Assembly: GCF_934277605.1 (NCBI RefSeq)
Contig: NZ_CAKQVD010000058.1
Location: 1-12,074 of the forward strand
Length of the DNA stretch: 12,074 nucleotides
From: an uncultured Anaerotignum sp.
GTDB taxonomy: Bacteria; Bacillota; Clostridia; Lachnospirales; Anaerotignaceae
Reading direction: 5' to 3'
The notes beneath the pieces are model-generated. The model had not been told where the DNA came from. It did no database searches and saw nothing but the letters and a program-made list of their open reading frames with translations. Positions 7,654 through 12,074 of the stretch are shown piece by piece; the first letter of the stretch is position 1, and every line of letters begins with the position of its first letter. The position numbers and the translations under genes were made by a program.

Positions 7654-7657
7654 CGGC

Positions 7658-8185
7658 ATGAAAAAGAAAGAAAAGGCTTGGGAACGAGTGACGCAGGAAT
7701 TTGCACCCGTTTGTGATGAAAATTGCAGGGTTTTGATTTTGGGGACAGCCCCCTCCCGTAAGTCCAGAGAGGTTGGGTTTTATTATGGGCATCCGCAGAA
7801 TCGGTTTTGGCGGGTGCTTGCGGCGCTCACAGGGGAGGCATTGCCCCAAAGCATTGCGGAAAAGAAGGCAATGCTGCTGCGCAACCATATTGCTCTGCAT
7901 GATGTGATTCATAGCTGTGATATCATCGGGAGCAGTGACAGCAGCATTAAAAATGTGGAGCCTGCCGATTTGGAGCGGATTTTGGCAGTGACGGGAAGGG
8001 TTGCCATTCTTTGCAACGGAGGCACATCCTATAAGCTATACCGCAAATATCAGGAGGAGCGATTGGGGATTTCGGCGGTGCAGCTTCCCTCGACCAGTCC
8101 TGCCAATGCGGCATGGAATCCGGAGCGGCTGATTGCGGCATGGGGCGAGGTGCTTTTGCCCCTTTTGAGAAAAGAGGAAGAATAG
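7658..8185 (+). CDS. DNA-deoxyinosine (hypoxanthine) glycosylase, UDG family 6
   Basis: This 175-aa protein matches the hypoxanthine-DNA glycosylases of the uracil-DNA glycosylase superfamily, which excise hypoxanthine formed by adenine deamination. Seen are VLILGTAPSRKS (25-36), the first-motif YYGHPQNRFW (42-51) with Asn48 as the likely catalytic residue, HDVIHSCD (81-88), CNGGTSY (119-125) and the second motif LPSTSPAN (143-150). Some related proteins are annotated as G/U mismatch (Mug-like) enzymes, but the YYxHPxNxFW form favours family 6. The ATG lies 4 nt after the hemB stop with GGAAGTG upstream, and I see no promoter between them, so it is read out with the tetrapyrrole operon. The last strand is acidic (RKEEE). 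The link to tetrapyrrole synthesis is unexplained. Confidence 0.87.
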   Translation: MKKKEKAWERVTQEFAPVCDENCRVLILGTAPSRKSREVGFYYGHPQNRFWRVLAALTGEALPQSIAEKKAMLLRNHIALHDVIHSCDIIGSSDSSIKNVEPADLERILAVTGRVAILCNGGTSYKLYRKYQEERLGISAVQLPSTSPANAAWNPERLIAAWGEVLLPLLRKEEE

Positions 8186-8196
8186 AAAAATTTTCC

Positions 8197-8225
8197 TTGA
8201 CAGATGCCTGTGTTTCCGATATAAA
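8197..8225 (+). promoter_or_regulatory. Consensus promoter for the methionine sulfoxide reductase gene
   Basis: TTGACA (8197-8202), a 17-bp spacer and TATAAA (8220-8225) form a close match to the vegetative consensus in the gap between the glycosylase stop (8185) and the reductase ATG (8269). The predicted leader is about 37 nt. Confidence 0.75.
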
Positions 8226-8268
8226 AAGTATAAAAAACAAAAGAGAAAGCAGAAAGGAAGGATTTGTT

Positions 8269-8760
8269 ATGGCATATATCCCTGTGGAATATCCTGCGGA
8301 GAAAAAAGCGTTTTACGCACTCCTTTTGGAGCAGCTTGAAAAATATACGGAGAAGGAGACAGACCAAACCGCTGTTCTTGCCAATGCCTCTGCCGTTTTG
8401 GGCGCAGCATTGGAGGACATCAACTGGGTAGGGTTCTATCTGGTGCAGGGCGAGGAATTGGTTTTGGGGCCTTTTCAGGGCAAGCCGGCAGTCAGCAGAA
8501 TCGGCTACGGCAAGGGTGTCTGCGGTGCAGGCTGGGCGGAAAAACGCACACAGCTTGTGGCGGATGTGCATTGCTTTCCCGGGCATATCGCCTGCGATTG
8601 CAATTCCAATGCGGAAATCGTGGTGCCCTTGTTGAACGAGGCGGGCGAGGTGCTTGGCGTTTTGGATATTGACAGCCCACGCAGCAGCCGCTTTGATGGG
8701 GAGGACTTAGACGGCTTGGAGACAGCGGCGGCATTTCTTGCAAGGAAAATCGGCGGCTGA
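8269..8760 (+). CDS. msrC: Free methionine-(R)-sulfoxide reductase (GAF domain)
   Basis: This 163-aa single GAF-domain protein should reduce free L-methionine-(R)-sulfoxide to methionine in the cytoplasm. Typical features are DINWVGFYL (50-58), LVLGPFQGK (64-72), GKGVCG (81-86), DVHCFPGHIACD (99-110), SNAEIVVPL (113-121) and GVLDIDS (130-136). Compared with my recollection of E. coli YebR/MsrC, two of three functional cysteines are kept (Cys85, Cys109). The third, in the QGKxAC stretch, is Val75 here, and extra cysteines occur at 102 and 111. ATG 8269 follows AGAAAGGAAGG; an open frame runs upstream to 8113 but overlaps the glycosylase gene and lacks family sequence. It has its own promoter and sits just before the SAM-synthesis gene, in keeping with methionine supply. 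Confidence 0.9.
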   Translation: MAYIPVEYPAEKKAFYALLLEQLEKYTEKETDQTAVLANASAVLGAALEDINWVGFYLVQGEELVLGPFQGKPAVSRIGYGKGVCGAGWAEKRTQLVADVHCFPGHIACDCNSNAEIVVPLLNEAGEVLGVLDIDSPRSSRFDGEDLDGLETAAAFLARKIGG

Positions 8761-8792
8761 TTTCTCGGCTCTTGTCAAACTGTCTTGTTTTT

Positions 8793-8847
8793 CCGCTGTT
8801 TTTGGATAACACCCTATGCAATTTGTGGGAATTGTCGGAAACGGCGG
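8793..8847. repeat. Long-range inverted repeat with nested hairpin
   Basis: CCGCTGTTT (8793-8801) can pair with AAACGGCGG (8839-8847) over 9 bp with one T.G wobble. Inside the loop, CAATT (8819-8823) and AATTG (8830-8834) form a second stem. It lies between the reductase stop and the metK promoter. No T-tract follows, so it does not look like an intrinsic terminator. It may be a structured 3' end of the reductase mRNA or chance. Otherwise I see nothing in 8761-8855. Confidence 0.3.
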
Positions 8848-8855
8848 ATTTGCTG

Positions 8856-8884
8856 TTGACAGAGCGTGCTTTTCCATATAAAAT
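8856..8884 (+). promoter_or_regulatory. Promoter for the SAM riboswitch-metK transcript
   Basis: TTGACA (8856-8861), 17 bp and TAAAAT (8879-8884) form a strong vegetative promoter. Transcription would start near 8891, about 15 nt before the riboswitch aptamer, so the leader RNA begins with the sensor. Confidence 0.8.
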
Positions 8885-8904
8885 ACAACAGGAAGTGAAT
8901 AAAG

Positions 8905-9004
8905 GACTTATCAAGAGTGGTTGAGGGACAGGGCCCTGTGACACCCGGCAACCGGCGGAAACGCATCGGTGCTAATTCCCCCGCAGCATTGCGGAAGATG
9001 AGAT
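8905..9004 (+). promoter_or_regulatory. SAM-I (S-box) riboswitch aptamer
   Basis: The aptamer shows the S-box core in order: CTTATCAAGAG, GAGGGA, CCCGGCAACC, GGTGCTAATTCC and GAAGATGAG. P1 pairs CTTATC (8907-8912) with GATGAG (8997-9002). P3 is CCG/GCG...CGC/CGG around a GAAA loop. P4 pairs CCGCA (8981-8985) with TGCGG (8990-8994). High SAM should stabilise it and stop transcription at the hairpin that follows. Bases 8979-8986 (CCCCGCAG) are perfectly complementary to 9018-9025 (CTGCGGGG) in the terminator, a plausible antiterminator. It controls metK in cis. Confidence 0.95.
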
Positions 9005-9011
9005 TGATGTA

Positions 9012-9036
9012 AAAGCCCTGCGGGGCTTTCTTTTGT
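9012..9036 (+). terminator. Riboswitch-controlled intrinsic terminator
   Basis: AAAGCCC (9012-9018) pairs with GGGCTTT (9023-9029) around TGCG, followed by CTTTTGTT. It lies 10 nt after P1 of the SAM-I aptamer and should end transcription before metK when SAM is abundant. The remaining 107 nt to metK have no recognised element. Confidence 0.85.
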
Positions 9037-9143
9037 TTGAAGAAGAAGCGAAAGGCTTTGGGAAAAACAATGCAAACACGTCTCTCCTTAGAAAACTTTA
9101 TTCACAGTCACTAAACATTTGTGTAAAAAAAGGAGAACAAAAA

Positions 9144-10322
9144 ATGAGCAGAAGATTATTTACATCTGAATCTGTTACAGAGGGACATCCCGATAAAATC
9201 TGTGACCAGATTTCCGACGGCGTGCTGGACGCACTTTTGGCAAAGGACCCCAATTCCCGTGTTGCCTGCGAAACCTGCACCACAACAGGCATGATTATGG
9301 TAATGGGCGAGATTACAACAGAGGCTTATGTTGATGTTGAAAAAATCGTAAGAGAAACACTGACAGAAATCGGATACACCAGAGCAAAATACGGCTTCGA
9401 CAGCGAAACCTGCTCCGTTCTGACAGCAATCCACGGACAGTCCCCCGATATTGCAATGGGCGTGGATCATTCCTTGGAAAACAAAACAGGTGCGGATGAC
9501 AGCGAATTTGATACAGGCGCAGGCGATCAGGGTATGATGTTCGGCTTTGCCTGCGATGAAACGGAGGAGCTGATGCCCCTGCCCATCGCTCTGTCCCATA
9601 AGCTGACCAGAAGATTGACAGAGGTGCGTAAAAACGGCACATTGGCTTATCTGCGCCCCGATGGCAAGGCACAGGTGACAGTGGAATATGTGGATGATGC
9701 CCCTGCAAGAATTGATACGGTTGTGGTATCCTCTCAGCATGATCCCGATGTGGAGCATAGCCAGATTGAACGGGATATCATTGAAAATGTTGTCAAGAAG
9801 GTTATCCCTGCGAACCTGCTGGATGAAAACACAAAATATTACATCAACCCCACAGGCAGATTTGTTATCGGCGGCCCTATGGGTGACTCCGGTCTGACAG
9901 GCAGAAAGATTATCGTGGATACCTATGGCGGCTATGCGGCACACGGCGGCGGCGCATTCTCCGGTAAGGACCCTACAAAGGTTGACCGTTCTGCTTGCTA
10001 TGCGGCAAGACACGTTGCGAAAAATATCGTTGCCAGCGGCATTGCAAAGAAATGCGAGGTACAGCTTGCTTACGCAATCGGCGTAGCACAGCCCGTTTCC
10101 ATTTTGGTAAACACCTATGGCACAGGCAAGCTTTCCGATGAAGAAATTACAGAAATCGTAAAGGAAAACTTTGATTTGCGCCCTGCGGCAATTATCAAGA
10201 ATTTCGATTTGAGAAGACCTATCTATAAGCAGGTAGCGGCTTATGGCCACTTTGGCAGAACCGATTTGGATTTGCCTTGGGAAAAGCTGGATATGGTAGA
10301 TGTATTCAAAGAAAGAGTATAA
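9144..10322 (+). CDS. metK: S-adenosylmethionine synthetase
   Basis: MetK makes S-adenosylmethionine from ATP and methionine, with Mg2+ and K+, as a cytoplasmic tetramer. The 392-aa length is typical. Signatures are VTEGHPDKICDQISDG (11-26, His15 and Asp17 at the active site), GEITTEAYVD (55-64), GAGDQG (125-130), the P-loop-like GGGAFSGKDPTKVDRSA (268-284) and ARHVAKNIV (288-296). The ATG at 9144 has AAAAGGAG 9 nt upstream and matches the family start; the open frame runs 37 codons further back to 9033, into the riboswitch terminator, so it is not coding there. Expression is set by the SAM-I riboswitch, giving product feedback. SAM is used by the CobA half of the fusion upstream. Confidence 0.98.
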   Translation: MSRRLFTSESVTEGHPDKICDQISDGVLDALLAKDPNSRVACETCTTTGMIMVMGEITTEAYVDVEKIVRETLTEIGYTRAKYGFDSETCSVLTAIHGQSPDIAMGVDHSLENKTGADDSEFDTGAGDQGMMFGFACDETEELMPLPIALSHKLTRRLTEVRKNGTLAYLRPDGKAQVTVEYVDDAPARIDTVVVSSQHDPDVEHSQIERDIIENVVKKVIPANLLDENTKYYINPTGRFVIGGPMGDSGLTGRKIIVDTYGGYAAHGGGAFSGKDPTKVDRSACYAARHVAKNIVASGIAKKCEVQLAYAIGVAQPVSILVNTYGTGKLSDEEITEIVKENFDLRPAAIIKNFDLRRPIYKQVAAYGHFGRTDLDLPWEKLDMVDVFKERV

Positions 10323-10326
10323 ATCG

Positions 10327-10378
10327 AAAGCACATAAAAAAGCCTTCTATGAAAATGGAAGGCTTTTTTGTGTGCTTT
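10327..10378. terminator. Bidirectional terminator between metK and birA
   Basis: AAAGCACA (10327-10334) pairs with TGTGCTTT (10371-10378), then a T.G wobble, then AAAAAAGCCTTC (10336-10347) pairs with GAAGGCTTTTTT (10358-10369): a 21-bp stem with a 10-nt loop. T-runs are present in both directions. It starts 5 nt after the metK stop and touches the birA stop at 10378-10380, so one hairpin should end both convergent transcripts. Confidence 0.9.
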
Positions 10379-11358
10379 TAATGATATAATCCCTTAATGC
10401 TGATTTCTCCGCTGGAAAGGCGTTCGCTGCGTCCGTCCGCATAGCGCACCTCCAAGGAGAAATCCTCCCCGATGGCAGCTGCAAAGGCAGGGGCTTCCTC
10501 CGCACCACGCACAACGGTAATCTCCTTGCCTGTTGTGATGTTATCTCTGCGGTAGGCCTCCAGATAGGCTTGCTTTCCCTCCGGCCATGCCTGCCCCATT
10601 TTGTCCAATTCCCGAATCAGAGCGGCGGCAAGCCTTGCACGGGAATGGGCTTTCCCTGTTTCCATTGCCAAGGAGGTCGCAATGTGCCGCACCTCCTCGG
10701 GGAAATCCTCTGCCTGCTCATTCACGTTAATGCCAATGCCGATGATGATATATTGGATATAGCCGCTTTCGCTTTCCACAGACATTTCTGTCAGAATCCC
10801 GCAAAGCTTTTTGCGGTTTAGCACCAAATCATTTACCCATTTGATGCCTGTCCGCACACCGCAGATTTCTGCAATGGCGTTGTTTGTGGCAACGGCTGTC
10901 CATGCAGTGATTTCCGCAACATCTGTCGGCAGGCTGTCGGGATAAAACAAAATGGAAAGATAAATGCCGTTATCCTGCGGAGAGGCAAAGGCACGCCCCC
11001 GTCTGCCACGCCCCTGTGTCTGCCGATTGGCAAGCACCACCTGCCCGTTGGGTGCGCCCGCAAGTGCCAGCTCACGCAGACGGTTGTTGGTGGAATCGAC
11101 TGAATCCAGACATTCCACAGATTGCATACGTTCCTCCGGCAGATAGACCGAAAGCTCCTTGGCGGTAATGCTGTTGGGTGCCGCCTCCAGATGATAGCCC
11201 TTATTGGTGGAGGAGGAAATCTCATAGCCCTCCGCACGCAAGGCCTTCACTGCGGTGTTCACAGCGGCACGGCTGACGCCCAAAAGCTGACTGATATGCT
11301 CCCCTGAAATATAGCCTGTTTCTTTTCTTAAAATCGCAAGAACTGCGTCCTTTGTCAT
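10378..11358 (-). CDS. birA: Bifunctional biotin ligase/biotin operon repressor
   Basis: BirA activates biotin as biotinyl-AMP, attaches it to carboxylases, and in the two-domain form also represses biotin genes. The 326-aa product has an N-terminal winged helix-turn-helix (1-60; ISGEHISQLLGVSRAAVNTAV is the helix-turn-helix stretch, positions 17-37). The ligase part has DSVDSTNNRL (85-94), QGRGRRGR (115-122, the biotinyl-AMP loop), GIKWVNDL (171-178, catalytic Lys173), KKLCGIL (183-189) and IIGIGINVN (205-213). SGEISIKGLY near the end is the usual C-terminal domain tail. KWVND replaces KWPND, a common clostridial form. AGGTGAT precedes the ATG. It lies 41 nt after the DUF1284 gene in a bioY-DUF1284-birA order. 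I find no clear GTTAAC-type BirA operator in the window; it may lie upstream of bioY, outside. Confidence 0.95.
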   Translation of the reverse strand: MTKDAVLAILRKETGYISGEHISQLLGVSRAAVNTAVKALRAEGYEISSSTNKGYHLEAAPNSITAKELSVYLPEERMQSVECLDSVDSTNNRLRELALAGAPNGQVVLANRQTQGRGRRGRAFASPQDNGIYLSILFYPDSLPTDVAEITAWTAVATNNAIAEICGVRTGIKWVNDLVLNRKKLCGILTEMSVESESGYIQYIIIGIGINVNEQAEDFPEEVRHIATSLAMETGKAHSRARLAAALIRELDKMGQAWPEGKQAYLEAYRRDNITTGKEITVVRGAEEAPAFAAAIGEDFSLEVRYADGRSERLSSGEISIKGLYH

Positions 11359-11399
11359 AGTATCACCTCTGTTTCATTCTATCCATTCTACCATAGAAA

Positions 11400-11825
11400 T
11401 CAAGAGCGGTACAGATGCTCTTTTGCGGTGCAGATGGCACTCCATTGGCAGCCGCCGCAAATGTCCCTCCGCTTCCCTTGGGAAAGGATACGCTCTGCCA
11501 CCCGTGCGGAAAAGCTCTCCCAATCCGAAAGGGCGTGTTCCTCCATGCCGCAAAGGGAAAGCACCTGCCTGTCATAGCCCTGCACCAGGTCTGCACTTTC
11601 GCAAATGCCGTTTGCAAGATGGGGACAGGCGGCACAAATGCTGTCTGCCTCCGCCACCACCTCTAAGCAGGGATTTTCCTGATTTAGCTGTGTGAGAATG
11701 GCTTGCATGGATGCGGTAAAGCCGTCATTGTAGCCCTTTCCCTCAAAGAAAGCAAGGCACATCCCATGATGCGCCCGCAGCTTGATTGTTTTTTTAAAAT
11801 TTTTGTTTAAAGCTGTTGTTTTCAT
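11400..11825 (-). CDS. DUF1284 family cysteine-rich protein
   Basis: This 141-aa protein matches DUF1284, whose function is not established. The diagnostic stretch is LRAHHGMCLAFFEGKGY (16-32) with His19-His20 and Cys23. Nine cysteines are present: 23, 53, 64, 67, 75, 92, 123, 126 and 132. They form CxxCx7C (64-75) and CxxCx5C (123-132) groups, which suggests metal or Fe-S binding (inference). There is no signal peptide or membrane segment, so it should be cytoplasmic; the N-terminus is basic. The ATG overlaps the bioY stop (ATGA) and AAGGTGAT lies upstream, so it is translated with the biotin transporter component. birA follows 41 nt later. A role in biotin-linked or Fe-S metabolism is suggested only by this context. 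Confidence 0.85.
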   Translation of the reverse strand: MKTTALNKNFKKTIKLRAHHGMCLAFFEGKGYNDGFTASMQAILTQLNQENPCLEVVAEADSICAACPHLANGICESADLVQGYDRQVLSLCGMEEHALSDWESFSARVAERILSQGKRRDICGGCQWSAICTAKEHLYRS

Positions 11826-12074
11826 GCAATCACCTTCCGAAAGCGGTCTGTCAGGAAAAGGGCAACCGCAATCTTAATCAGGTCGGGGATGATAAAGGGA
11901 ATGACACACCATCCCAGAACCGTACCTAAGCCAACGGCGCCCGAGGCTTTTGCATAAACCACCATAAACCAGAGTGTCCCGATGGCATAGCAGACAGCCA
12001 GACCAAGCACCATGGAAACGGCAAGCACAATTTTACCTCTGCCGCAGACGGTCTCCATGCCCCACATCAGCAGG
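11822..12074 (-). CDS. bioY: BioY biotin transporter S component (5' end outside window)
   Basis: About 84 C-terminal residues of a membrane protein are present; the frame stays open to the window edge, so the start is missing (full BioY is ~180-200 aa). Two hydrophobic segments are visible, one around KIVLAVSMVLGLAVCYAIGT and one around the GWCVIPFIIPDLIKIAVALF stretch. GTLWF followed by the VIPFIIPDLIK motif is characteristic of the BioY C-terminus, where the Asp and Lys are part of the substrate-binding face. BioY captures biotin and works with an energy-coupling factor (EcfT and two ATPases) or alone with lower capacity; no such partners lie in the window. The stop overlaps the DUF1284 start as ATGA. 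Linkage to birA supports the biotin assignment. Confidence 0.88.
   Translation of the reverse strand, partial: LLMWGMETVCGRGKIVLAVSMVLGLAVCYAIGTLWFMVVYAKASGAVGLGTVLGWCVIPFIIPDLIKIAVALFLTDRFRKVIA

Noticed and set aside
8113..8268. Upstream in-frame extension of the methionine sulfoxide reductase gene
   Set aside because: It overlaps the end of the glycosylase gene, crosses the promoter at 8197-8225, and the family start and ribosome site fit ATG 8269.
9033..9143. Upstream in-frame extension of metK
   Set aside because: It begins inside the riboswitch terminator; ATG 9144 has the ribosome site and the conserved family N-terminus.
9156..10250. 364-codon open frame antisense to metK
   Set aside because: It mirrors metK exactly, has no family signatures or ribosome site, and metK is certain. 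The openness comes from metK codon bias.
11376..11403. Possible birA promoter TTGATT-16 bp-TAGAAT on the minus strand
   Set aside because: Transcription would start almost on the ribosome site, leaving too short a leader; birA is more likely read from the bioY unit.

Overview
The window looks like a chromosomal stretch of an anaerobic Bacillota bacterium, most likely class Clostridia and perhaps a Lachnospirales-type gut organism. This is inferred from several things seen together: a CobA-HemD fusion beside HemC, Met8-type and HemB genes, an S-box (SAM-I) leader before metK, a BioY/BirA pair, a flavodoxin-ferredoxin protein of the EFR1 type, strong GGAGG ribosome sites and sigma-A-like promoters. 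I cannot name the species. Gene content is mostly housekeeping. I see no phage, transposon, CRISPR array, tRNA or rRNA.

Layout. (1) Positions 98-2292, minus strand: a two-gene unit with an ATGA overlap, encoding a flavodoxin/2x[4Fe-4S] protein followed by a PdaC-like lipoprotein polysaccharide deacetylase. (2) Positions 2293-2496: a divergent AT-rich promoter region with an inverted repeat. (3) Positions 2497-3638, plus strand: a stand-alone (p)ppGpp-hydrolase-like HD protein, then an AlkD-like DNA glycosylase. (4) Positions 3657-8185, plus strand: a promoter and a tightly coupled tetrapyrrole operon (precorrin-2 dehydrogenase, hemC, cobA-hemD, hemB). The first three junctions overlap by 4 nt (ATGA, ATGA, TTGA). 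A family-6 hypoxanthine-DNA glycosylase follows 4 nt after hemB. (5) Positions 8197-8760: a consensus promoter and a free methionine-(R)-sulfoxide reductase. (6) Positions 8856-10322: promoter, SAM-I riboswitch, intrinsic terminator and metK. (7) Positions 10327-10378: a 21-bp stem shared as terminator by the convergent metK and birA genes. (8) Positions 10378-12074, minus strand: bioY (5' end outside the window), a cysteine-rich DUF1284 protein and birA.

How the genes work together. HemB, HemC and HemD turn 5-aminolevulinate into uroporphyrinogen III. The CobA half methylates it with SAM to precorrin-2, and the Met8/SirC-type enzyme oxidises that to sirohydrochlorin, so the operon points to siroheme and/or cobalamin. 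The genes that make aminolevulinate (hemA, hemL) are not in the window. The methionine reductase and riboswitch-controlled metK supply methionine and SAM. BioY imports biotin, and BirA attaches it and senses it. DUF1284 is translationally coupled to bioY and is the least understood gene here.

I did not find a clearly new multi-gene system. The best leads are DUF1284 inside a biotin uptake/ligation unit, a methionine-sulfoxide reductase with an altered cysteine set, two base-excision glycosylases flanking or joined to a tetrapyrrole operon, and a riboswitch whose P4 strand is perfectly complementary to its terminator.
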